Positions 57,286 to 64,000 of a DNA stretch of 64,000 bases are shown piece by piece. Position numbers and translations under genes: made by a program. The stretch is from Sphingobium chungbukense (lineage in GTDB: Bacteria > Pseudomonadota > Alphaproteobacteria > Sphingomonadales > Sphingomonadaceae). Position 1 is the first letter of the stretch. Every line of letters starts with the position of its first letter. The notes below the pieces were generated by a model, which was given only the letters and a program-made list of their open reading frames with translations, did no database searches and was not told the DNA's origin. The stretch spans positions 186,001-250,000 of the forward strand of contig NZ_LBIC01000001.1 in NCBI RefSeq assembly GCF_001005725.1, read 5' to 3'.

Positions 57286-57316
57286 GATTGAGGGTTTGAT
57301 TGCGGGCGAGGGTCCT

Positions 57317-58255
57317 TCAGCGGCGGTCGGTGATCTTGATCCCGCTGGCCAGCCGGTTCGGGCCGATCCTTACCGCGTCGTCGGTGAAATTGGCGACGAA
57401 GCTGCTGCTGCGTTGCAGGCCCGGCACGAAGGAGGCGCTGTTGCCCGTGATGGTGAGGCCCGCGCTGTCCTGTTCGCGGCCCTCGGGCGCCACGGTGATG
57501 AAGGCGCTGTAATTGTCCTTGTCCCGGCCCTGCACCATTTCATTGCCGCTGATCGTGCCGCTGGCGCCATTGGACAGGTCGATCATATAGTTGGTGAGCC
57601 GTCCGGCGCTGTCGTCGAAACTGTTGCCGGCGATCGTGACGCGGGGCGTGCGGGTTTTCAGATAATGGCCGCCATCGCCCTGGTCGAAGCGCGAGCGGGT
57701 GACGCTGAGGCTGCCGTAGCGGCCCACATAGATGCCGTGGGCGCAGGCGAGATCGCGATCGCAGCGGCCGAGATGGCGGAAGGTGGACTTGTCGATGTTG
57801 ATGGAATGGCCCGGCGCATCGCCGGTCAATATGCCTTCCTCGCTGTTGCGGAACAGGCTGTTGCTGACGGTGAGGTCGCCGCTTTCCAGGCGGATGCCCG
57901 CGCCATTGCCGTCGGGCACGCGCAGATTCTGGAAGATGAGGCCATCGATCGTGCTCGATCGGCCGCGCAGCACCAGCGCCGCCTTCTGTTCGCAGGCAAC
58001 GCCGTCGAGGATCACGCTGCCGGGCTGCTTCGCCCGGATGGTGACGTCGCCGCCCTGTTGCACCGCGCATTGGGCATAGCTGCCCGGTGCGACGATGACC
58101 GTGCCCTTGCCGTTGCCGATGGCCCGGATCGCGTCGTTGAGCGTCGCATAGGCCCGCCCGCTTTCCGCCACGGTGAAGGGCGAGGCGACGCCCTGCGCCA
58201 GAGCGGTGGCCGTCACGGCGGCGGACAGCAGCAGGATGGTGGAAAAGGCGCGCAT
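57317..58255 (-). CDS. Secreted right-handed beta-helix protein
   Basis: A 312-aa protein with a signal peptide (M-R-A-F-S-T-I-L-L-L-S to A-L-A-Q-G). Repeating short strands follow (D-G-L-I-F-Q-N-L-R-V, L-T-V-S-N-S-L-F-R-N, I-N-I-D-K-S-T-F-R, V-T-I-A-G-N-S-F-D, L-T-I-T-G-N-S-A-S), the coil pattern of pectate-lyase-like parallel beta-helices. No catalytic set was identified, so lyase, epimerase or binding roles remain open. The start at 58255 is set by the signal peptide. It is divergent from the solute-binding lipoprotein. Confidence 0.85.
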   Translation of the reverse strand: MRAFSTILLLSAAVTATALAQGVASPFTVAESGRAYATLNDAIRAIGNGKGTVIVAPGSYAQCAVQQGGDVTIRAKQPGSVILDGVACEQKAALVLRGRSSTIDGLIFQNLRVPDGNGAGIRLESGDLTVSNSLFRNSEEGILTGDAPGHSINIDKSTFRHLGRCDRDLACAHGIYVGRYGSLSVTRSRFDQGDGGHYLKTRTPRVTIAGNSFDDSAGRLTNYMIDLSNGASGTISGNEMVQGRDKDNYSAFITVAPEGREQDSAGLTITGNSASFVPGLQRSSSFVANFTDDAVRIGPNRLASGIKITDRR

Positions 58256-58394
58256 ATCCAAAGTTATAGGCGCAGCGTGCGGTTCGGCCAAGGCCAAGTC
58301 ATGGTTAACGAAAACTTGTTCCGCATTGGGACAGGATGGCGGCGGGACATGAGCGGTTGGCGGCGGCACTCTCCCGGGCTAAGCCTTTACCGGC

Positions 58395-59897
58395 ATGTCC
58401 CTGGCCCCGCCCCGTCCCTTTCTCGCCTGCCTTGCCCTGCTGGGGGCGCTTTCCCTGCTGGGGACGCTGAGCGGCTGTTCCGACGAGGGCAGCGGGCCGG
58501 TGGCGGTGAGCGTCATCGGCACGCCCGCCGATTTCGCCACGCCGCTCGACTATCTTCCCGATCCGGGATCGAAACTGTATCTGGAGGCGACGGCGCAGGG
58601 GCTGGTCGCGTTCGATGCCGGGGGGGAGATATTGCCCGCGCTCGCCCAACGCTGGATCGTGCAGGATGACGGGCGCAGCTATATCTTCCGCCTGCGCCGT
58701 GCCTTCTGGCCCGACGGGGCGCGGGTGACGGCGAAGGATGTCGGGCGCATCCTGATGTCCCGCATCGACATGCTGCGGCGGCTGGACCCGTACGGACCGC
58801 TGGACGCGGTGCAGGATGTGGTGGCGATGACCGGCGAGGTGATCGAGATCCGGCTGGCCACGCCACGCCCCTATCTGCTCCAGATGCTGGCCCAGCCGCA
58901 AATGGCGGTGCTGTCGCGCGAGGGCGGGACCGGCCCCTATCGGCGCGTGGCGCTGGACAAGGCGCTGGGCAAGGCGCTGAAGCTGGTGCCGGTCGAGCGG
59001 GCGACCAACGAGTCGGGCGACGAACTGCCGGTGCCCGCCTGGCAGACGCGTATCCTGAGGGCTGAGCGGGCGGCGCTGGCGATCGTGCGGTTCCAGCAGG
59101 GCGAGGCGGCGCTGGTGCTGGGCGGGCGCTTTGCCGACCTGCCGCTGCTGGTGCCCGCCGGCGTGGATCGCGACGATGTGCGGATCGATCCGGTGCAGGG
59201 GCTGCTGGGGCTGGCGGTGACGGGAAACGGCACGCTGCTGGACGATGACGGCGTGCGGCGGGCGATCGCCATGGCCATCGACCGCAGCCAGTTGCCGGTG
59301 ATGTTCCCGGTCGGCGGATGGGCCACGACCGAACAGATCGTGCCGGGGCAGATCGACCTGCCGGAACCGCCCGCCGTGCCCGATTGGTCCGGCATGGCGA
59401 TGGCCGACCGATGGGCGCAGGGACAGGCGGTGATGAAGCGGTGGCGCAGCGAGCATGGCGATCCGCCGACGCTGCGCGTGGCGCTGCCCAAGGGGCCGGG
59501 CGCGACGATGCTGTTCGGGCTGGTGCGGCATGACCTCAGCATGATCGGCCTCACTGTCGAGCGGGTGGAGATGGCGGCGGAGGCCGACCTGCGGCTGGTC
59601 GACGAGGTTGCTGCCTATGACAGCGTGCTCTGGTATCTGGGGCGGATCGGCTGCGCGCGGAAGGTGCATTGTTCCGCGCAGGCGGAGGCGACGTTGCAGG
59701 CGGCGAGCATGGCCGGCAGCCTGGACGAGCGGATGGCGCGGGTGGCGCAGGCCGAGGCGCTGATGCAGGCGCATAACGGCTATATCGCGCTGGGCGCGCC
59801 GGTACGCTGGTCACTGGTGGCGCGGCGGCTGACCGGGTTCACGGCCTCGCCCCGGGCGCGGCACCCATTGAACCATCTGTTCCGGAGCACCAACTAG
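58395..59897 (+). CDS. ABC transporter solute-binding lipoprotein, family 5
   Basis: A 500-aa protein with a lipoprotein signal (L-G-T-L-S-G-C at about 22-28) and the family 5 (peptide/nickel/oligosaccharide) binding-protein layout: Y-L-E-A-T-A-Q-G-L-V, L-A-Q-R-W-I-V-Q-D-D-G-R-S-Y-I-F-R-L-R, and G-V-R-R-A-I-A-M-A-I-D-R-S. No permease or ATPase genes are nearby, so it is an orphan. Its stop TAG is the first three bases of the palindromic repeat at 59895. Confidence 0.87.
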   Translation: MSLAPPRPFLACLALLGALSLLGTLSGCSDEGSGPVAVSVIGTPADFATPLDYLPDPGSKLYLEATAQGLVAFDAGGEILPALAQRWIVQDDGRSYIFRLRRAFWPDGARVTAKDVGRILMSRIDMLRRLDPYGPLDAVQDVVAMTGEVIEIRLATPRPYLLQMLAQPQMAVLSREGGTGPYRRVALDKALGKALKLVPVERATNESGDELPVPAWQTRILRAERAALAIVRFQQGEAALVLGGRFADLPLLVPAGVDRDDVRIDPVQGLLGLAVTGNGTLLDDDGVRRAIAMAIDRSQLPVMFPVGGWATTEQIVPGQIDLPEPPAVPDWSGMAMADRWAQGQAVMKRWRSEHGDPPTLRVALPKGPGATMLFGLVRHDLSMIGLTVERVEMAAEADLRLVDEVAAYDSVLWYLGRIGCARKVHCSAQAEATLQAASMAGSLDERMARVAQAEALMQAHNGYIALGAPVRWSLVARRLTGFTASPRARHPLNHLFRSTN

Positions 59898-59946
59898 AGC
59901 ATCGCGCGCAAAAGTGGGAACCGGTTTTGCGAAAAACGCGATGCGG
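59895..59946 (+). repeat. REP-like palindromic repeat, copy 2
   Basis: Starts TAGAGCATCGCGCGCAAAAG, continues TGGGAACCGG and TTTTGCG, and ends CGCGATGCGG. Outer arms GCATCG/CGATGC and inner arms GCAAAAG/CGGTTTTGC. Related to copy 1 at 36301-36353 (opposite orientation). The stop codon of the solute-binding gene is its first triplet. Confidence 0.85.
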
Positions 59947-59974
59947 CATCAAAAGCCGGTGGCTGGAGGACAGG

Positions 59975-60400
59975 ATGATGGCGATTTCCCAGGAACAGTT
60001 CGACCGGATCGTGCGCGACATGCCGGGTTTCGGCCGCGATCCCGCTTCGGTGCGCAAGCGGATCGAGGCGATGGAGGCGTTGCTGGAGGGGCTGTTCGTC
60101 ATCCCCGGCACCAACCGGCGGGTCGGGCTGGACAGCCTGGTCGGGCTGATCCCGGTGGTGGGCGATTTCGCCACGGCGGCGATGGGCGCATGGATCGTGT
60201 GGGAGGCGCGGAACCTGGGCATGTCGAAATGGCAACTCACCCGCATGGCGGCCAATGTCGGCTTCGACACGCTGGTCGGCGCGATCCCCTTTGCCGGGGA
60301 TATTTTCGACTTTCTGTTCAAGTCCAACACGAAGAACCTGCAAATCATCCGCAGGCATCTGGACCGGCACCATCCCTCGACGGTGATTGTCGAGGGTTAG
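59975..60400 (+). CDS. DUF4112 membrane protein
   Basis: A 141-aa protein with the DUF4112 core: G-T-N-R-R-V-G-L-D-S-L-V-G-L-I-P-V-V-G-D near residue 60, and F-D-T-L-V-G-A-I-P-F-A-G-D-I-F-D-F-L-F-K-S-N near 110, two related hairpin-like halves. Function unknown. The start at 59975 follows GGAGGA; the next codon is also ATG. Its stop overlaps the stop of the convergent RNase gene (TTAG). Confidence 0.88.
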   Translation: MMAISQEQFDRIVRDMPGFGRDPASVRKRIEAMEALLEGLFVIPGTNRRVGLDSLVGLIPVVGDFATAAMGAWIVWEARNLGMSKWQLTRMAANVGFDTLVGAIPFAGDIFDFLFKSNTKNLQIIRRHLDRHHPSTVIVEG

Positions 60401-61104
60401 GCGGGCGGCGCGATCCGGAGCATCGTGCCGGGCTTTACGCCGCCCTGATGCGCGGGGCAGCGCGTGTAGCGCAGCTTGCGGTCCATGCAGAGCCACACTT
60501 CACTCAGCCAATTGTCGCGGGTGGCGGTGACGCGCATCATGTCGGCGGTCAGCCCCTTGTTTTCGGCGGCAAAGGCCTCGGCAAAGGCGCGGGCGGTCAA
60601 GGCGGGGCGGCGGGCGAGCACCTTCATGTCCGGATAGCGCAGCGCCTGATAATGGCGGCGCGACAGGGCGAAGAAGCGGTCCGGCGTGGTCGGCATGCAG
60701 GTGCCGTGCTTCACCCATTCATGCTGGATCAGTTGCACCGACGGGGTCGAGCAGAGATGCTGCTGGATCAGCTTGCGGGACAGCGGCGCGGCGGGCTTGC
60801 AATATTGCGGCCATTGCTTGCCATAGCCGTCGGGCCACAGGCCGTGCAGGGTGAAGCCGAAACGGCCATGGCGGCCGCTGCACTGGAAATCATCCTTCCG
60901 TCCCGCAGGCCCGGCGCAATATTGCGGCGACCAGCTGATCGCCAGCGTATAACTGCCGATCGGCAGGACGCGGCGGGGTTCTTCCGCGGTCGGGCCTTCG
61001 ATGTGCGGGCGGGCGATCTGCGCGGGAAGGCGGCACTCGCTGGCCTGCGCCAGCGCGGCGGCGGGAGTGGCGAGCAGACAGAGCGGCAGCACCAGCTTAA
61101 GCAT
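60397..61104 (-). CDS. Secreted ribonuclease T2
   Basis: A 235-aa endoribonuclease with a signal peptide (M-L-K-L-V-L-P-L-C-L-L-A to A-L-A-Q-A). Both catalytic segments are intact: CAS I F-T-L-H-G-L-W-P-D and CAS II H-E-W-V-K-H-G-T-C. Several cysteines fit disulphides. It is expected to be periplasmic or secreted, degrading RNA for nucleotide scavenging. Its ATG overlaps the nadC stop by 8 nt (ATGCTTAA). Confidence 0.93.
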   Translation of the reverse strand: MLKLVLPLCLLATPAAALAQASECRLPAQIARPHIEGPTAEEPRRVLPIGSYTLAISWSPQYCAGPAGRKDDFQCSGRHGRFGFTLHGLWPDGYGKQWPQYCKPAAPLSRKLIQQHLCSTPSVQLIQHEWVKHGTCMPTTPDRFFALSRRHYQALRYPDMKVLARRPALTARAFAEAFAAENKGLTADMMRVTATRDNWLSEVWLCMDRKLRYTRCPAHQGGVKPGTMLRIAPPA

Positions 61105-61960
61105 AAGCGAAGTCCAGTCCGATGTCGGCGGCGGGGGCCGACTGGGTGAGGCGGCCGACGCTGATATAGGTGACGCCGGTTGCCGCCCTGGCGCGGATGG
61201 TTTCGAGCGTGACGCCGCCCGAAGCCTCCGTCGGTACGCGGCCGCCGACCAGCGTGACCGCGCCGCGCAGGGTGGGCGCGTCCATGTTATCGAGCAGCAG
61301 ATGGGTGGCCCCGGCGGCGAGCGCGGGTTCGATCTGGTCGACGCGATCCACCTCCACGATGATGCTGGCGATGCCGGCGGCGGCGGCGCGGCGGACGGCC
61401 TCCTCCACCGATCCGGCGACGGCGACATGATTGTCCTTGATCATCGCCGCGTCCCAAAGCCCCATGCGGTGATTGGTCGCGCCGCCCATGCGGGTCGCAT
61501 ATTTTTCCAGCACGCGCAGGCCCGGAATGGTCTTGCGCGTGTCGAGCAGCGTCGCCCCCGTGCCCAGGATCGCGTCGACATAGGCGCTGGTCATCGTCGC
61601 GATGCCGGTCAGATGCTGGACGGTGTTGAGCGCGGAGCGTTCGGCGGTCAGCATGGCGCGGGCCTTGCCCCGGATGCGCATGATGTCGGTGCCCGCCGCC
61701 ACGCGGTCGCCATCCTGTTTCAGCAGCTCGATCTCCACATCCGGGTCGAGCGCGCGGAAGAAGGCGGCGGCGATCGGCAGGCCCGCCAGCGTCACGGCGT
61801 CGCGGCTGTCCATCACCCCGTCGAAGATCGCGTCGGCGGGGATCACCGCTTCGCTGGTGACGTCGCGGCCGTCGGAGCCGAGATCCTCCGCCAGGGTCGA
61901 GGCGATGAAAGCGTCAAGGTCGAAGCCGGGGAGCGAAAAAGGGGAAGAATCAGCGGTCAT
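61097..61960 (-). CDS. nadC: Nicotinate-nucleotide pyrophosphorylase NadC
   Basis: A 287-aa enzyme that makes nicotinate mononucleotide from quinolinate and PRPP in de novo NAD synthesis. Motifs: T-L-A-E-D-L-G-S-D-G-R-D-V-T near the start, N-T-V-Q-H-L-T-G-I-A-T, D-T-R-K-T-I-P-G-L-R, and I-K-D-N-H-V-A-V-A-G. Coupled to the RNase T2 gene downstream. nadA is 1.1 kb away on the same strand; nadB is not in the window. Confidence 0.95.
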   Translation of the reverse strand: MTADSSPFSLPGFDLDAFIASTLAEDLGSDGRDVTSEAVIPADAIFDGVMDSRDAVTLAGLPIAAAFFRALDPDVEIELLKQDGDRVAAGTDIMRIRGKARAMLTAERSALNTVQHLTGIATMTSAYVDAILGTGATLLDTRKTIPGLRVLEKYATRMGGATNHRMGLWDAAMIKDNHVAVAGSVEEAVRRAAAAGIASIIVEVDRVDQIEPALAAGATHLLLDNMDAPTLRGAVTLVGGRVPTEASGGVTLETIRARAATGVTYISVGRLTQSAPAADIGLDFAYA

Positions 61961-62011
61961 GGCGAGCGATGTGGCACAGTCGCAGGACGGTTGACAGTCC
62001 CTGATTAATTA

Positions 62012-62031
62012 TATAGCCTTTTAGCTATATA
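62012..62031 (+). promoter_or_regulatory. Possible ArsR operator
   Basis: TATATAGCCTTTTAGCTATA forms a near-perfect AT-rich dyad (TATAGC/GCTATA) immediately before the ArsR start at 62033. ArsR-type repressors usually bind such dyads over their own promoter. Assignment is by position and symmetry only. Confidence 0.55.
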
Positions 62032-62032
62032 G

Positions 62033-62371
62033 ATGGAGAGCGATATTTTGCAGCCTGCCGAGCTTGACCGGATTTTCAGCGCCCTCGCCGATCCCACGCG
62101 CCGGGCGATCCTCCACCGCCTGGCCAGGGGCGAAGCGACGGTGAACGCACTGGTCGCGCCGTCCGGCCTTCGCCAGCCGACCGTGTCGAAGCATCTGAAG
62201 ATATTGGAGGAGGCCGGCCTCGTGTCGCGGGGTCGCGCCGCACAGACCCGGCCGGTGCGGCTGGAACCCGCGCCGCTCAAGGCCGCGGCGCAATGGCTGG
62301 GCGATTATGAAGCCTTCTGGAACGCCAGCTACGACCGGCTGGAAGCCTATCTGAAAGGAGAGGAAGCATGA
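62033..62371 (+). CDS. ArsR family transcriptional regulator
   Basis: A 112-aa winged-helix repressor with A-L-A-D-P-T-R-R-A-I-L-H-R-L, recognition helix L-R-Q-P-T-V-S-K-H-L-K-I-L-E-E-A-G-L-V, and no cysteine metal-site motif. It belongs to the non-metal subgroup commonly paired with SRPBCC (AHSA1) proteins. It overlaps the SRPBCC gene by 4 nt (ATGA). A TATAGCC-TTTTA-GCTATA dyad lies directly upstream (about 62012-62031) and may be its operator. Confidence 0.92.
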   Translation: MESDILQPAELDRIFSALADPTRRAILHRLARGEATVNALVAPSGLRQPTVSKHLKILEEAGLVSRGRAAQTRPVRLEPAPLKAAAQWLGDYEAFWNASYDRLEAYLKGEEA

Positions 62372-62853
62372 GCGACGAACCCCAATCGGTGCGCGAGATT
62401 GTCATCACCCGGCTGATCGATGCGCCCGCGCCTCTGGTCTTTGCCGCCCATGCCGATCCGGTGCATGTGAAGCGCTGGTTCGGGCCGGTCGGCTGGCCGC
62501 TGACGAAATGCGAGATGGATTTCCGGGTCGGCGGGCGCTTCCGGTTCCAGATGACCAGCAGCGAGGGGGAATTGGGACCGCCCTTTGGCGGCACCTATCT
62601 GGAGATCGTGCCCCATGTGCGGATTCGGTACGACAATGGTTTCGAGGCGCCCGGATCGTCGGTGATGGTGACGACGATCAGCTTTGCCGAGGATGCGGAG
62701 GGGCGGACATTGCTGACGCACCACACCCTGTTCGAGAGCAAGGCGATGCGGGACGAATATCTGGGCGTCGGCTTCGAGGAAGGGACGAATTCGGGGCTGG
62801 ACCAGTTGGAAGGGGTCGTGGCGGAACTGGTGGCGGAGGTCGGTGGGGGTTAG
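62368..62853 (+). CDS. SRPBCC (AHSA1-like) domain protein
   Basis: A 161-aa protein of the START/Bet v1-like fold, with R-L-I-D-A-P-A-P-L-V-F-A-A-H and W-F-G-P-V-G-W-P near the start, F-R-V-G-G-R-F-R-F-Q-M, and a hydrophobic ligand cavity pattern. The final helix (G-L-D-Q-L-E-G-V-V-A-E-L-V) is present. Paired with the ArsR regulator. Its stop codon TAG is the outermost part of the MITE that follows, so the original 3' end may have been changed. Confidence 0.9.
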   Translation: MSDEPQSVREIVITRLIDAPAPLVFAAHADPVHVKRWFGPVGWPLTKCEMDFRVGGRFRFQMTSSEGELGPPFGGTYLEIVPHVRIRYDNGFEAPGSSVMVTTISFAEDAEGRTLLTHHTLFESKAMRDEYLGVGFEEGTNSGLDQLEGVVAELVAEVGGG

Positions 62854-62996
62854 GGCCAATCGACATTTAGATGATGACGAGACGAAAATGGTGGTTTTTC
62901 GTGACCCGGAGCGGAGCGTACTAAAAGTACGTGAGCACCGGAAGCACGGAAAAGCGCCATTTGCAGGCCGTCAGGGCTAAATGTCGATTGGCCCTA
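62851..62996. mobile_element. MITE-like element with TA flanks
   Basis: Perfect 20-bp terminal inverted repeats (62851-62870 and 62977-62996) reading TAGGGCCAATCGACATTTAG. Taking TA as the duplicated target, the element is 142 bp with 18-bp ends. Inner arms (AAATGGTGGTTTTTCGTG against the reverse of CACGGAAAAGCGCCATTT, 15 of 18 matching) and a core CGTACTAAAAGTACG let the whole element fold into one long hairpin. No coding capacity. TA duplication suggests mobilisation by an IS630/mariner-type transposase. Confidence 0.8.
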
Positions 62997-63030
62997 GCCC
63001 CTCTCCCCGAAAGGGAGAGGGAAAGACAGG

Positions 63031-64000
63031 TCAGCGGTTGCCCAGATCGCCCTGCCCGACCGTGCCGCTCGCCATTTCCAGCATCCGGTCGAGGCTCTTT
63101 TTCGCGCCAAGGCGCAGTTCTTCGTCCATCTCGATGCGGGGCTGGAGGTCGCGCAGCGCCAGATACAGCTTTTCCATCGTGTTGAGCGCCATGTACGGGC
63201 AGATATTGCAGTTGCAATTGCCGTCCGCGCCGGGCGCGCCGATGAAGGTCTTTTCCGGCACCGCCTTCTGCATCTGGTGGATGATGTGCGGTTCGGTGGC
63301 GACGATCAGCGTGTCGCCGGGCATGGTCTTCGAAAATTCCAATATGCCGCTGGTCGAGCCGACATAATCGGCATGGTCGACGATATAGGGCGGGCATTCC
63401 GGATGCGCGGCGATCGGCGCGTCCGGGTGCTGGGCCTTCAATTTCAGCAATTCGGTCTCGCTGAACGCCTCATGCACGATGCACACGCCCGGCCAGAGCA
63501 GCATGTCCCGGCACAGCTTGCGCTTGAGATAGCCGCCCAGATGCTTGTCGGGGCCGAAGATGATCTTCTGCTCCTTCGGGATCTGCGCAAGGATCTTTTC
63601 CGCCGACGAACTGGTGACGATGATGTCGGAAAGCGCCTTCACCTCGGCCGAGCAGTTGATGTAGCTCAAGGCGATATGATCGGGATGGGCTTCGCGGAAG
63701 GCCTTGAACTGGGCGGGCGGGCAACTGTCCTCCAGGCTGCAACCGGCGTCCATGTCGGGCAGGACGACGATCTTCTCAGGGCTGAGGATTTTCGCGGTTT
63801 CAGCCATGAAGCGCACGCCGCAGAAGGCGATCACGTCCGCGTCCGTCTCCGCCGCCTTGCGCGAGAGTTCGAGGGAGTCGCCGACGAAATCGGACAGGTC
63901 CTGGATTTCGGGCTTCTGATAATAATGGCCGAGGATGACGGCGTTGCGTTCCTTGCGCAGCCGGTCGATCTCCGCGCGCAGGTCGATCCCCTGCGGGATG
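63031..64000 (-). CDS. nadA: Quinolinate synthase NadA (5' end outside window)
   Basis: At least 323 residues; the N-terminus lies beyond base 64000. It condenses iminoaspartate with dihydroxyacetone phosphate to quinolinate using a 4Fe-4S cluster. Visible motifs: G-H-Y-Y-Q-K-P-E-I-Q-D near the cut end, G-C-S-L-E-D-S-C, P-E-C-P-P-Y-I-V, G-S-T-S-G-I and C-N-C-N-I-C-P-Y-M-A-L-N-T. The cysteines of the cluster are among these. Same direction as nadC but separated by the ArsR/SRPBCC pair and the MITE. Confidence 0.95.
   Translation of the reverse strand, partial: IPQGIDLRAEIDRLRKERNAVILGHYYQKPEIQDLSDFVGDSLELSRKAAETDADVIAFCGVRFMAETAKILSPEKIVVLPDMDAGCSLEDSCPPAQFKAFREAHPDHIALSYINCSAEVKALSDIIVTSSSAEKILAQIPKEQKIIFGPDKHLGGYLKRKLCRDMLLWPGVCIVHEAFSETELLKLKAQHPDAPIAAHPECPPYIVDHADYVGSTSGILEFSKTMPGDTLIVATEPHIIHQMQKAVPEKTFIGAPGADGNCNCNICPYMALNTMEKLYLALRDLQPRIEMDEELRLGAKKSLDRMLEMASGTVGQGDLGNR

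Overview
The window looks like a chromosomal segment of a sphingomonad (Alphaproteobacteria, Sphingobium/Sphingomonas type). This rests on the GC-rich coding, a crtY-crtI-crtB carotenoid cluster, the blocks hemW/rdgB/rph//hrcA/grpE and leuC/leuD/DUF1476/bolA/grxD, and alphaproteobacterial-type repeats. The species call is inference from gene order and protein character; no database was searched. The window holds about 60 protein genes and two tRNAs. No rRNA, CRISPR array or prophage was seen.

Layout. 1-8.4 kb: uppP, then gltD, a secreted DUF2059-like protein and gltB (ammonia assimilation), and a convergent anchored protein. 8.5 kb: tRNA-Leu(GAG). 8.9-20.2 kb: an OmpR-family two-component system divergent from a TonB-dependent receptor, a secreted metallophosphoesterase and a tripartite RND efflux set (outer-membrane factor, short adaptor, inner-membrane pump). 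20.5-25 kb: lptB, rpoN, a D-amino-acid transaminase-like gene and an unusual winged-helix regulator. 25.1 kb: tRNA-Val(TAC), then a CHCC zinc-finger protein, tldD and a DUF924 gene. 28-29.7 kb: glnK-amtB behind a textbook sigma-54 promoter; the sigma-54 gene rpoN lies 5 kb away. 29.8-34.1 kb: the crt cluster with an embedded LOG-family gene. 34.2-35.5 kb: a DmeR/RcnR-type sensor and a DmeF-type Co/Ni efflux protein with a recognisable operator.

36.3-38.7 kb is the mobile-element site. A roughly 1.0-kb IS481-family element is split by a complete 1,323-bp IS256-family element with a 9-bp target duplication. 38.7-44.2 kb: hemW, a CAP-domain protein, rdgB, rph, a DUF6438-like lipoprotein, hrcA and grpE. 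44.4-47.4 kb: a PadR regulator with DUF2218, and a BlaI/BlaR1-like pair with tandem BlaI operators. 47.7-50.9 kb: grxD, bolA, DUF1476, leuD, a 42-codon secreted ORF and leuC. 51-55 kb: a GST, isocitrate lyase with a strange 30-bp tandem repeat over its stop codon, and its divergent ScfR/RamB-type regulator. 55-58.3 kb: poorly characterised and partly low-GC genes and a beta-helix protein. 58.4-64 kb: an orphan family-5 solute-binding lipoprotein, DUF4112, RNase T2, nadC, an ArsR/SRPBCC pair, a TA-flanked MITE and nadA, which is cut by the window end.

The most notable points are the nested insertion sequences, the MITE and the palindromic repeats that each supply a stop codon to a host gene, the repeat at the aceA 3' end, several operators readable directly from sequence, and the TonB receptor/phosphoesterase/RND cluster, whose substrate is unknown.
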